Assembly (NCBI GenBank): GCA_917880885.1
Contig: OU862931.1
Span: 14,519,337 to 14,583,336, forward strand
Direction: 5' to 3'
Source of the DNA: Limnephilus marmoratus
Lineage: Eukaryota; Arthropoda; Insecta; Trichoptera; Limnephilidae
DNA length: 64,000 bases
In this document: positions 22,036 through 32,811 of the stretch, piece after piece
Numbering within the stretch: the first letter of the stretch is position 1
How the letters are laid out: every line of letters begins with the position of its first letter
Translations under genes and position numbers: made by a program
Notes under the pieces: generated by a model
What the model was told of the DNA's origin: nothing
Seen by the model: the letters and a program-made list of their open reading frames with translations, nothing else
Databases searched by the model: none

Positions 22036-22625
22036 TATGAAAAAGGGTTCCATGACAGTTGATCCGGCGACATTTGGTCCGGCGACAGTTGGTCCGGCGA
22101 CATTTGATCCGGCCGACACTTGATCCGGCGGACAGTTGATCCGGCGAACATTTGATCCGGCTACAATTGATCGGGCCTGATCCTTTAGAAGATTTTTTCT
22201 TCAAGTAAGTATGTAAAGAGGATATACGACCGTACAACCAAAGTCGATGAATTTATATCTGAAGGCTTCTTGAGTGAAAATCCGCTGTAAAAATATTTTT
22301 ACTAACAATAATTTCGACTCTCCGAAGAAGCATGCGGCAATACAAAATACGATATACTTATACGTGCAGTCAGTTTAACAAAAAAACCGTGAAATATTCC
22401 TACTTGCGTATAACTTTTTTATCTGAAAATTACACTAGAGTCCCAACTGCTCTCAACCATCTCGAGCCAGTGAGTGCCAATGGCATCCCCAATTTTGGTA
22501 TGGTGTGATACTGAGGGTAGTGGGAAGGAGATGTGGAAAACGTACCTGGCTATTCAGATCTAGTCACGTCATTTCAAGTAATCCGATTAAACCTACATAC
22601 ACTGTACACCAGCGAACAAATTACA
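22036..22625 (+). repeat. Repeat M copy A (tandem GATCCGGCGAC units plus body)
   Basis: It begins with about eight imperfect ~15-base units of the type ttgatccggcgaca (22060-22175). A body with agaagattttttcttcaag and gaagaagcatgcggcaat follows. The end is a degenerate SINE A segment (ggctattcagatctagtcac). Copy B at 28618 repeats the entire ~590 bases; copy C at 29693 is partial and inverted. No coding frame. The class is unknown. Confidence 0.75.
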
Positions 22626-22829
22626 AATAATCTTCCCAAAGGACAATGATTTTTATTCAATAAAGTAATCTTAGTAACAATTATTAATATTGCGATGATT
22701 AATGTAAGCGATATATGTACGATGATAAAATACGATGACTAATAACGTATGTTCTACTGGAGAGCTGGGTGAAGGAAAGACAGAGAGAGAGTGCAGATGC
22801 TATCGTGTATAAATTTTATGGTTCCATGT
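22626..22829. other. Non-coding stretch
   Basis: No recognised content. Confidence 0.4.
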
Positions 22830-23013
22830 CAACTCATAATGAACTCAACTCAGAAACACCTCAAATAGGTCATTAAAAGCTATGAAAAAATAATTTTAAA
22901 ATAGCCGGTAACCCTAACCTAACTTAACCTATTTGACCAATTTTTTTATTTTTTTTATCATCACTCCTAATGACCTTTCTGAGGTGCTTCTGAGTTGGTT
23001 TCATTATGAGTTG
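22830..23013. mobile_element. MITE-like element with imperfect ~45-bp inverted ends
   Basis: The left end reads caactcataatgaactcaac and the right end, reversed, caactcataatgaaaccaac. Pairing extends through cagaaacacctca/cagaagcacctca and aggtcatta. No coding content; TSD not clear. Confidence 0.65.
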
Positions 23014-23600
23014 TCTGGTCACCAAATTTTATACTATTGCTGTCTCACTCTAATACTTCTGAAGTAAAACTGACAGATTAATTATCCGATAAAATCTAAA
23101 AAATATTGGTAGTTTGGGGCAAGGTAAACTTTTGTGCACTATAACTAAAATAGTATAGGTCAGAACTCTGAACATTGAACCCGTCGCCGTCTAAATAATT
23201 AATAGCGTACAAATTACTATTGATAAATTTAACGAGCTTCTAAATAGTTTTCACTGGATGTCTCAAAAGCTTGGGGTACAACTATTGTTTTCAAATCAAT
23301 CGTGATGTCCAGGGAAGTACCTTGTAATTTTAAAATAAAAATCTCGACCAATTAATTTCCCTTTGGAATAAATGGATAGAGTCACCATACCCATAGATCT
23401 CTTCATTTCTGTTCTTATAATCATGAAATTAAATCATTATTACGGTTTAATTTATGAGTTCTCACTCAATAAAAAACACTCCGGTTCAAAATAAGTGCTG
23501 AAAATTTTATTTACAAAGTTCCCTATAACATGACTTGAACTTTTTTAACTCTACGCTGAAATTGCTACACGCGGTTCAGTCCCATTGTAGACTTAGACAC
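23014..23600. other. Non-coding stretch
   Basis: No recognised content. Confidence 0.45.
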
Positions 23601-23603
23601 TTA

Positions 23604-23794
23604 CGGCCGTTGTCTCCAATCCTACTGATCAACTGTTGAGCCGATATTTTGGCGGCTCAACACTATTCAAATGCGCAAATACGCTCTTCCCAACGTTACT
23701 CTCCGACCAACAGGCTAATCGAGCGTTACTTAACAAATCACTTAGCTGATCGGAGACTCAGATTGATCGATCGAAAAGTTGGAAACAACGGCCG
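23604..23794. mobile_element. Harbinger-like MITE, 191 bp, TTA target duplication
   Basis: TIRs start cggccgttgtctccaatcct on the left and, reversed, cggccgttgtttccaacttt on the right. TTA duplications lie at 23601-23603 and 23795-23797. Same family as 8507-9068 but shorter. Confidence 0.8.
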
Positions 23795-23797
23795 TTA

Positions 23798-24149
23798 GTT
23801 TGCGGGCTGATTAGGATAAAAAGACCGAGTTGAAGCATCATATTGTCTTCATAAGGATGATACAAAACTAATACTAGTGCATGCGCTAAATGCAAACAAA
23901 ACATACAGTTATCGTTTCAAAGAAGAGCAGTCTGGGCTAGAAATTTGTATTACCAGAGTATGATCAGTTCATAAAACCAATACTAGGGGGGTTTAAGTGT
24001 CTAACTAGCTCCTCAAACATTTTATTCCACAGTGGGCAATGGTAGCTGGTTATTGATTTTAATAATTACCTTTAATGCACCAGACTACTGTGAAATTTTT
24101 TTATTATTTTTTATTTCATTTTCTGAAAGATGCTGTTACGATGCACAAA
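23798..24149. other. Non-coding stretch
   Basis: No recognised content. cacccacgccactg at its right border resembles a reversed hAT terminus, but no partner end was found. Confidence 0.4.
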
Positions 24150-25010
24150 TAAGCCCCTACTAATTATTCACCCACGCCACTGCACAGACTACAGTTTCGC
24201 TCTTTCGCCGCAAGCGCGCCGCGCGCGCTAGTGGAGCCAAATGCGAGCAACGGTCGGCGAAGCCACCGACTCTCCACACTTCCTAGGCAGAGCGCTCCGC
24301 GAACAGTCGATTGTTTTGTTAAGGAGAAATTCTCTCCGCAGGGCACCTTTGTGGCCCGAGTCATCCGCGACGCAATATGGCGTCGGGAATTTAATACGCA
24401 AATGCGTGTTCTAGATGCTACGACAGACAAGGCCGAGGCGTAATTTAAAGTACAGTGACAATGTTTACGTGTGTGGGACGTTTCACCTGGAGACTCCTGT
24501 TGGAACGAGATCCCCTCTGCTGCGGACGAGGATTGGACCTGCCGCCTCCATCGCAGTAAGCCCCCTTTAAATTAATGTGTTCTATTTGCCCTCGCGATTT
24601 TACCTGAGTAATGACGACCCCAGAGAGGACAGGTTGAGAGACTTACCGTGTAGGGACATTCTAGCCAGGAACTGCCTTTTAACCTTGTATGTCTGTGTTT
24701 TCTCACAATACATTTTGTTTGTTTTACCTAAATACCGTTCTTTTATTGAGGAGATTGTTCGAGGGTGATCACGGCCAGTATTTCCCCCATGTAAAACATT
24801 CCAAACAGCCTACCGGTGACCACACCACCCTGATGACGAGGGTCTCTCCTGCTTGCCGTTGGTTCGAGCTAGCCGCCTGCAAGGTAGGTCGGAGCCCGCC
24901 CTGTGGTGCCGCCCTCCTGGTGGCACCCGGGCCCAGCGAGGTTCTGGTTCCTATACGGGGCGTAGTCCCCGAGCGCAACTCTGACACCATGTAGCCGCTG
25001 CCAGGTTGTT
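24150..25010. other. GC- and CpG-rich island, unidentified
   Basis: Dense CpG (for example gcgcgccgcgcgcgc near 24215) stands out in an AT-rich window. Small frames exist on both strands (24164-24430 minus, 24231-24443 plus, 24769-24990 minus) without family motifs. On the minus strand TGGTGTCAGAGTTGCG near 24990 resembles an LTR-element primer-binding site next to an ACA end, so this may be the leader or gag part of a decayed LTR element. It could instead be a host promoter or first exon. I cannot decide. Confidence 0.4.
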
Positions 25011-26408
25011 AGCAATGCATTTGTTAAAAAATTCTCTCACCAAACGATTTACAGAAATTCGTAAAATTGGTTGAGATACAGCATTTTATGTGAAAACGTT
25101 TGAAGCAGTTAGTTATCCTTCAGCAAAACTTTGAATGCGTTTTTCTCGAAATTATTTTTTTTCAAACTGGTTGACAACTTATAAAAAAAAACTATACATC
25201 CAATTTGCATGCGCCAAGTCTTAAACTGTTCAAAAATTCAGTCTCTATGGCACCACGTAGAGATTTGAAAACCCGAAAAAAAATCGCCGGCTCGCCATTT
25301 TTTTAGATATCAATATTCCCCTAAGTGATTCTGTAAACCTTTGTGTCTAGGTTCTAAATATATTTTTTTATTTTATTTTTCTCTTGAACCTTATGGCTTC
25401 CTTACCGCTGTCAACCACCGAGTAGCAATTTCGTCGGAGTGTCCTGTTGAAAGTGGCGTACACCGCAACCATATTTTAGATTCGTGTATAAAAATACAGT
25501 CTTCTATATGTATACATTGACTATGAGTTTTAATTTTAAAAATCTATTCATCGTTAACTTTAAAATAATTATTGCGAAAAATACACCCTTTACCGCCCAT
25601 GCTCCATGGTCTCGTCTTATTTCTAAACTAAAAGCCCTATTTTTGTCTGGTCAAAACTCTACGAAATACTTTCATGTAATCTCCGAATCTGTCGCTTACC
25701 GAATGCAAATAAATTTCAAAACGGAAACTTTTCCGAAAGAGATTCGTGCGCATCCGGTACGTTTCTTCGTGTACTGGAATACTGTTTGTAACCGAGAAAT
25801 TTCGACCGAAGGAAATGGATTACTTGATTATAACATGACTATGATTCTTTTGGGGCGACTAAAAATAGTGAAGCTTTTTTAAATGGTGTGTTATCTAAAT
25901 TTGTTTTAGAATCAGAATGATCCGTTTTTATTTTATCTATGTTTGGGACGTTGAAATATAATAAGATTTTGGCTAAAATTTCGGTCCCAATTTTAGCCAC
26001 TAAACGAGTTTCATCCGCGGTTTCGCTTTCGGTTTCAAACTAAAATTAGTCGAAACCGAAACTTTCCTGGGACGTTTGAACGGGTAAATGCCTCAAGAAT
26101 AATTTAATATTACATTATGAGAAGTGTCTTAAAGTTCAATGTGTTGTAATTTTCAAATATTATTAAATTTTGCCAAAGTTTATCGTTTCAATAAAAATTT
26201 GTGGTTATTTTATGATTATCGTCTAAAATAAAGATTAATAAAGTCAATACTGATAAATTTACCATAAACGGAAGTATTTTTAGGATTATTTAAATATCTT
26301 CAGCGTACATTGAAGAACAGTTGTGTAACAACAAACCAAAAAGTGAAGAAAGTAAACCAATTTGCTTATTTAACCGATGTCTTTTATTTCATTGCGAAAT
26401 TTAATTTA
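25011..26408. other. Long non-coding stretch
   Basis: A 132-codon plus-strand frame (25484-25882) has no recognisable motif. gaaaccgaaac and ggtttcggttt-like pieces recur around 26020-26060 and 27125-27200, suggesting remnants of one more repeat. Confidence 0.45.
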
Positions 26409-26416
26409 CACTAGGG

Positions 26417-27104
26417 CAGGGATCGGCAACCTTTTGAGTCGGAAGAGTAAAAAATTACAATTTACAAAATTTCCAAGTTTTTAAAGAGCCACAATTTTTT
26501 TTCTTGCCAACAATAAATAGCACTTGCATACATCATTTTTAAGGGGGGGGGGTGGATTATTTTACTGTGGTAAAGGGGGCGATTCCTTCAATTTACTACT
26601 TTTACTAAGATAAGAGGATTTACTATGAATGCTAGAATGCGTTTGTTGGTTGAATTGGTGAAATCTGTCAGAAAATTCATCTATAATTTTTTTATAACTG
26701 TGCTGAAGTAATTTGTGAACATAGTTGCACAGGATCGATCGCGATATTGCTTTAGAAATTGAAAATGAAGTAATTTACCGCCCTGAATATCTTCTGCAAA
26801 AATAATTATTTTTTATTCGAAACAAACCAATTCTTTCACCAAAACATTGGCTGGGTTTCCCTTTCCTTGCAGATTTAGATTCAGCTCATTTAATTTTGCT
26901 GAGATATCCACCATAAAGTAAAAATTTTGCAACCATTTGTCAAGTGGTTGAGAGATTGAAATGGTGCCTAATCATCATTCAGAACGATTGTTAAATGTTT
27001 TTTTTTTGATAAAATAAATAATATTTGCGTATGGAACTAAAGAGCCGCAGCTTCACATCCAATGAGCCGCATGTGACTCGCGAGCCGAAGGTTGCCGACC
27101 CCTG
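26417..27104. mobile_element. Non-autonomous hAT element, 688 bp, 8-bp TSD
   Basis: TIRs are cagggatcggcaacctttt on the left and, reversed, caggggtcggcaaccttcgg on the right. An 8-base duplication cactaggg flanks exactly (26409-26416 and 27105-27112). These ends and the 8-bp duplication are diagnostic of hAT. No transposase frame. Confidence 0.9.
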
Positions 27105-27112
27105 CACTAGGG

Positions 27113-27535
27113 CATTTAATTAATAAGTTTCGGTTCCGATTTCAACCGAAAAGAGAACAGAAGTCGACATTTTGTTTTTGTTTCAGCTGAAAATCTAGTT
27201 TCGGTCGGTTTCGATGGCGTCGTACAGGAAGATGACATGAAATGATGATTTGTATAAACTGTAATCTATAACGTGATGGTTGCCCTAATAATTGGCAACC
27301 GATAGATCACCTGAAAATATTAAAACTGTGGTAACCAACTATGCAGAATCGCGGAATCATTCCAATTGGCTCCTCACACGCCAATAGTGATCCCGCAATA
27401 TTTTCACCTAGTCACCGACTGCCGGTACAAAATAGGAACCATCTGTTCCAGATTGCCGACGACGTAACTGCTTGTAAATCGCCACTTTTCGCTCTCACTC
27501 TTCATATACCTACGAATATTTTATAAATACAATTT
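27113..27535. other. Non-coding stretch
   Basis: No recognised content. Confidence 0.45.
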
Positions 27536-28044
27536 ACTAGCTTTTTCCTGCGGCTTCGCTCGTAAGGTATTTGGGGATTCCAACTCCGCCTCCTCCATCT
27601 TTCCTCTCTCCACTCCACTCCCCCATCAACCCCTTCCCCCTCTCCCTCCACCCACCCTTCCCCCACCCATTATCCCTCCACATTCCCTCTCCCCACACCA
27701 TTCCCCCGATCAACTCCCTCTCCACCCCCTACCTCTCCCCACACCCTCCTACATCTTTCCCCTTTCCCCTTCCTTCCCTTCCCCTTCTCCCTTGCTTTTT
27801 TCTGACGTTTGCAATAAATCGATATTGTTAGAGACAGAAAACGTGTGATAAATAATTTCATAACGCCAGAGATTATTCATAACGCCAGAGCTTACCAATA
27901 TGTAGAGCCTATAGTACTCGCAAATAATATAGCTTTCTATTGGTGAAAGAATTTTTAAAATCCATTCAGAAGTTTTTGTGTGAAACATACATCCAGACAT
28001 CCATACATCCATACAAAGTTTCGCCTTTATAATATTAGTAGGAT
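27536..28044 (+). repeat. Family K repeat with pyrimidine-rich core
   Basis: It starts actagctttttcctgcggc, has a C/T-rich core (27570-27790) and the cataacgccagag block shared with 4840. It ends tttataatattagtaggat, an ending seen in widespread arthropod interspersed repeats. The long open frames in the core are composition artefacts. Confidence 0.6.
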
Positions 28045-28617
28045 GGTACGGATGTAAATTGTTATAATAAACTTATTTAAATGCTTATTTCATTTATACA
28101 CAACCATGCATCAAATCTCCATAAAACACTTATCAATTACCTATTTACTTTTTTTAATGGTATCTACCAATTTCATCTATGATCTAAACAATTTTGTACC
28201 GTACGTCCCTGAAGTAGAAAAATTAGTTAAAACATTTCAGTTTTCGGCTACTCGAAGATTTTAAGGGAAGGCTGTACCCATGAACCTACTTAAAGGTCCT
28301 TTATTATTCTCAAAGGTTAATTAAATGTCACATTGAAGGCCCTTTGTGACTTATTTATTATTAAAATTGATATAGGTACTTCATTTTATCAAAGCTTAAA
28401 ATACTTATTTAAAATGCGACTCATAATCTGAATTTTGCTGTAATCTTACCACGAAAAAATTATAAAGCCAATAAATATTAACATTTTTTACACAATTCAT
28501 AGGCAAATGGAAATAGGTACAGGAAAAAAATGATAATTGGAAGATTTTCTAAAACTGCTCTGTTTTACATATTTTAGAAATGTTGGGATTCAAATAAGGG
28601 TATAATAATAATTTATC
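28045..28617. other. AT-rich non-coding stretch
   Basis: No recognised content. Confidence 0.45.
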
Positions 28618-29221
28618 TTCACCCGACATTTGATCCGGCGACATTTGGTCCGGCGACAGTTGGTCCGGCGACATTTGATCCGGCCGACATTTGATCCGGC
28701 CGATACTTGATCCGGCGGACAGTTGATCTGGCGGACATTTGATCCGGCGACAATTGATCCGGCCTGATCCTTTAGAAGATTTTTTCTTCAAGTAAGTATG
28801 TAAAGAGGATATACGGCCTTACAGCCAAAGTCGATGTACTTATATCTGAAGGCATCTTGAGTGAAAATCCGCTGTAAAAATATTTTTTCTAACAATAATT
28901 TCGAGTCTCCGAAGAAGCATGCGGCAATACAAAATACGACATACTTATACGTGCAGTCAGTTTAACAAAAAAATCGAAAAAGATTCCTACTTGCGAATAA
29001 CTTTTTTATCTGAAAATTACACTAGAGTTCCAACTGCTCTCAACCGTCTCGAGCCAGTGAGTGCCAATGGCATCCCCAATTTTGGTATGGTGTGATACTG
29101 ATGGTAGTGGGGAGGGGAAGGAGATGTGGAAAACGTGCCTGGCTATTCAGATCTAGTGACGTCATTTCAAGTAATCCTATTAAACCTACATATACTGTAC
29201 ACCAGCGAACAAAATACAAAA
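28618..29221 (+). repeat. Repeat M copy B
   Basis: Near-identical to copy A over the tandem units, the body and the degenerate SINE A segment, ending at the same place (caccagcgaacaaa). Confidence 0.8.
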
Positions 29222-29269
29222 ATCATATGATTTTAATTTTTTTATAATTTTATTTTTATTTTTTTAGAA

Positions 29270-29425
29270 CTTTTATCGCAACCGTGAGCCAGTGAGACTA
29301 TGGCATTCCTAATTTTGATATGTTGTGAGGCTGAAGATAGTGGGGAGGAGAAGGATTTGTGAAAAAATTTCCTGGCTATTCAGATCTAGTCACCAAACAC
29401 GCCTAGAGCTATTTCAAGTAAAGTT
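29270..29425 (-). repeat. SINE A fragment
   Basis: gtgagactatggcat, gttgtgaggctgaag and ggctattcagatctagtcac are in SINE A order (minus orientation). Head missing. Confidence 0.65.
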
Positions 29426-29494
29426 TCAATTCTGAATGAATACTGACGAATAGCAAAATACGACATTCTTATATGTGCAACATCTACTCAAGAT

Positions 29495-29692
29495 TTAGGA
29501 GGCGGATATGTTCACCGTCGCCCCGTGAACCGTTTATTGGATAACCAACATTCCTGCACTACGTCATCCCAAGTGGTTCGCTACGTTTGGTGAATTAACA
29601 GGGGTGCTTGGGTTCTTGGAGTGAGGTTTGTCTAGGTCTTTGTGGCAAATTCTTTTCCTCATCTACTGCGTGGCGGTCCGGATCGGGAGAGA
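29495..29692 (+). repeat. Family B repeat, 5' half
   Basis: ggataaccaacattcctgc, gtggttcgctacgtttggtg and ggtccggatcgggagagatt in order. It ends abruptly where inverted repeat M copy C begins. Confidence 0.7.
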
Positions 29693-30023
29693 TTGCTGAC
29701 TGCACGTATAAGTATGTGATATTTTGTATTGCCGCATGCTTCTTCGGAGAGTCGAAATTATTGTTAGTAAAAATATTTTTACAGCGGATTTTCACTCAAG
29801 ATGCCTTCAGATATAAGTACATCGACTTTGGTTGTACGGCCGTATATCCTCTTTACATACTTACTTGAAGAAAAAATCTTCTAAAGGATCAGACCGGATC
29901 AATTGTCGCCGGATCAAATGTCCACCGGATCAACTGTCCGCCGGATCAAGTGTCGGCCGGATCAAATGTCGGCCGGATCAAATGTCGCCGGACCAACTGG
30001 CGCCGGATTAACTGTCATGGAAC
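29693..30023 (-). repeat. Repeat M copy C, inverted and partial
   Basis: Reverse complement of copies A and B from ctgactgcacgtataag through the GATCCGGCGAC units to ggttccatgacagtt. The SINE A segment is missing, which suggests that the true end of repeat M lies near this point. Confidence 0.75.
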
Positions 30024-30530
30024 CCTCTCAACATATGTCTAGTCCATCACCATTTTAAGTTCCGTGTACAGAATGTACCTGTTTGAATTGAGTTCCATTT
30101 TTTATTTCTGTTAATTTTACTTTATCTCTTCTATTAACTCCAATGACACTTCTTTCTATGCTATTTTGACAGACGCTTAGTTTATTTGTTAAGGTTTTCG
30201 TTGGTGTCCATGTTTGACTGCTATATTATGTTAAACAGGGCAGAATATATGCATTATAGACTTTTCTTTTAGCTTTTATATTGCCGTTTCAAGTTCTTGA
30301 AGTCTTTCAGGTGACCAGAATAGTAACAGAGTGGTATCCAAGAGACGGTAAAAGAAACAAAGGTGGACAAACGAAAAGATCGGAAGGTGATCTAAACAGG
30401 TAGCTGGTCCAGAATGAATCAGAGTTGCAAAGGATAGAGAAAAATGGAAATCTTTAGAGGAGGCCTATGTCGAAAGACAATCTGTTTCTAAAAATAATGA
30501 CCCGAACGCTGATAATTTAGAATAATATTA
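30024..30530 (+). pseudogene. RTE-like LINE copy with inverted 5' part (twin-priming structure)
   Basis: The right part (about 30311-30490, plus) encodes TEWYPRDGKR, KWKSLEEAYVERQ and other RTE C-terminal motifs with shifts and stops. The left part (about 30024-30296, minus) encodes NIKAKRKVYNAYILPCLT and SQTWTPTKTLTNKL and ends near TRHMLRG, the section that normally lies directly upstream. The 5' part is therefore reversed against the 3' part. It ends in an A-rich tail near 30520-30540. This family differs from the RTE at 11186. Confidence 0.75.
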
Positions 30531-30765
30531 AAAAAAAATAATAATTAATTAGATTAGAAAATGGTTTTACAAGTTTAACAGCAATGAAAGCTAATTTTAT
30601 TTTTTTATTGATAATAATATTTAGAAAACAAACAAATTTATATTACTGTTTTCGTAGTGTCAAACTAATGAGTGATAAAAATATTAATATTATATTAATA
30701 AATATTACATTATATTCGTACTTTTTCTGTGTATTTTTTTTAAACTTTTTTTTACAGTAAATACT
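30531..30765. other. AT-rich non-coding stretch
   Basis: No recognised content. Confidence 0.45.
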
Positions 30766-31100
30766 GCACAAGAATCTCAACTGCTCCTGTCTGGAGCCAG
30801 TGAGACTATGGCATCCCCGATTGGGGTATGTTGTGAGGCTGAAGGTAGTGGGGAGGGGAAGGAGGTAGGGAAGAGGAAGGTTGGGAAGTACCTGGCTATT
30901 CAGATCTGGTCACTAAACACGGCTAAAGCCATTTTCAAGCAGCGTTTCAATTCTGAATGGTGGTCTTACAGGGCGATACTGATAGTATCTTCCACTCTGA
31001 ACAATGCCGCAAATATACTATATATTATTTTAAATGAATTAATTGTGAAATAACACAAATTAATCAAATAAAATTTATTTGCGCATGCCTATTTGTGTAT
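30766..31100 (-). mobile_element. SINE A, well preserved
   Basis: Full body order as at 1345-1745 (gagactatggcatccccgat, ggctattcagatctggtcac, gatactgatagtatcttcc), ending near aatttatttgcgcatgcc where the tRNA-like head is lost. Confidence 0.75.
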
Positions 31101-31429
31101 CCTCCAATCATGCAGTTTACTTTATCTAATGACTTATATATTTGCCGAATTCCCGGGCGTTGATCGGACTTTATGTTAGTATTCTATGGTAGTATTCTTC
31201 TTGTTTTGACCATCAAATGATAAGCAAAATTACTTCGAGAAGAATCAAAATTCGGTTTCGAGGGGTGGGAAGAGTTTCTTGTGGACAGCGACCTTCCTCT
31301 TGTTTTACAACTCAGGTGTCCAAAATTTAATCAATCTCGGAATAAAATTTTAGATTTGTATAAAAAATAAGACTTCTTCGCGGCACTCTTCTGTGACTTC
31401 TAATGACTTTTAAGTTACTTAAACCAAAC
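31101..31429. other. Non-coding stretch
   Basis: No recognised content. Confidence 0.45.
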
Positions 31430-31560
31430 TAAAATATTAACATCACTTTATAATGCTCAACTAATTCATTTATTTGCTACATTTTTAATCTATCGGTTTT
31501 GCTTATATTTGAGCTTCCTTCGGGCAGTAGGCATATTAAAAAGTTTCACATGAAAAAAAA
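31430..31560 (-). repeat. Possible decayed Penelope-like 3' end
   Basis: On the minus strand CCCGAAGGAAGC... leads to GCAAAACCGATAG, a degenerate form of the CTGANGA...GAAACCGGTC pattern in the same AT-rich setting. Confidence 0.35.
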
Positions 31561-31654
31561 TTAAATAGTAACTTACGTATAGCATAAAAAACATGAATTA
31601 AAACGTTTTGCTTAGGGAAGAACTTAACTAGAGAAGTTACGAGTTAACATTTAG

Positions 31655-31875
31655 AGTAGTTACCAATTACTTCTTCTTCTTCTTCTTGGTCGCTTCTTTG
31701 ACTTGTTCTTGTGTTCGATTTGGTTCGGTTGGTATTTTGGTTGGTTCGATTTAGCTCGGCTGTCGAACGATTTGCCGGCCTCTGTGTTTCCTACACTCCT
31801 TCCCCTCCTCAAAAAGACCCTCCACACAGCATTTTCAAAGATCTGTGGAGTAAATGTAAAAATAAAATAAAATAA
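31655..31875 (+). pseudogene. LINE C 3' tail, plus orientation
   Basis: ttgccggcctctgtgtttcc, aaaaagaccctccacacagc and ctgtggagtaaatgtaaaa match the LINE C tail. Only about 200 bases are present. Confidence 0.65.
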
Positions 31876-32694
31876 AACTCTCACAGCCTTTCTAAAAAAC
31901 CTCGTGAAAAATTTAATATAATTGATTCACCACCGCGGATATGAACATATTAAGAATTAAAAATGACAAAAATTGTTCATGGAAAGATATATACATTGCT
32001 TACACAGCCAGATGGGGGTTGTTTATCTATTATACATGCTTGTTTTATTAATAAATTCTTAACGAAGTTTGGAATCATTCCAACGTATTAAGTGTCTTGT
32101 ACAAACAAATACCTTTTTAAAAACTAGAAAAATTTACTTTTTAAATTTTTGTTCCTGAAATATACTTTTGTGTTTAAAATTGACATATTTTAAGCTTCAA
32201 ATACGGTAAAAAATTAAATAAAAGCTTACCAAAAACATTTTTAAACAAAATGTGGAGAAATATAAAATACGCAAAGTTAAAAAAACACAGTCCTTTTATT
32301 TAATGTATTTTGAAGAAAACTGTCACTTCACTTTTTGTCGTTCATACAATTAAAAATTTATTTATAGTATTTATTCGTTATTCCACGTGGGTAACTGAAA
32401 ATGTCTGGTATTTTAGATTCATTTTCATATAATTTAAACGTTGATAACTCGAATTTTGTATGCATTTACACATTCACAAGCCATTTATGTTATCAAATAA
32501 CGTTACGTTTATGGAAGTTTTATTTAACTCAAGTGGATATAAAATAATTTATCTGAAATAACCTACATTTTTTGTTAACAAAATTAAAATAACAACATGT
32601 ATGGCACTAAAACTGAATAAAATAACGCAAATAATAGGTAATTATGTTCAACTATACTAATAATATATCAGTGAATTGGTAATTCAAATTAATG
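31876..32694. other. AT-rich non-coding stretch
   Basis: No recognised content. Confidence 0.5.
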
Positions 32695-32811
32695 AAATAC
32701 TTAGTTTTTACCACTTTTATTATTTATCAATAAAAACCCTGAAGAAGTGAGCGTTGCTCACGAAACATGATGGTTTTTGTAAATAATAAAAGTGGTAAAA
32801 AGTAAGTATTT
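32695..32811 (+). mobile_element. Penelope-like remnant: inverted repeat around a hammerhead-like motif
   Basis: Arms 32695-32738 and 32772-32811 pair over about 40 bases (taccacttttattattta and its complement) and enclose the motif at 32732-32778. Same architecture as at 19687-20156, but with the motif in the loop. Confidence 0.6.
32732..32778 (+). ncRNA. Hammerhead-ribozyme-like motif, stem III degenerate
   Basis: Stem I aaaaacc/ggttttt (7 bp), core CTGAAGA, stem II gtgagc-gtt-gctcac (6 bp), then GAAACATGAT in place of GAAACCGGTC. The bases expected to form U-H at the cleavage site read AT, so activity is doubtful. Confidence 0.5.

Noticed and set aside
22060..22175. CRISPR-like array of GATCCGGCGAC units
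   Set aside because: Units are ~15 bases with no unique spacers, in a eukaryotic repeat; not a CRISPR.
22905..22935. Telomere-like CCTAA repeats in the MITE centre
   Set aside because: Only a few imperfect copies (accctaacctaac); within the expected range for AT-rich TIR element cores.
24030..24182. A complete small hAT element ending at cacccacgccactg
   Set aside because: One end resembles a hAT terminus, but no matching left end or 8-bp duplication was found.
25484..25882. 132-codon frame as a host gene
   Set aside because: No domain, no homologous copy and no splice context; kept only as an unrecognised frame.
27537..27861. Pro-rich and Gly/Glu/Arg-rich frames on both strands
   Set aside because: Same reason: low-complexity C/T core of a repeat.
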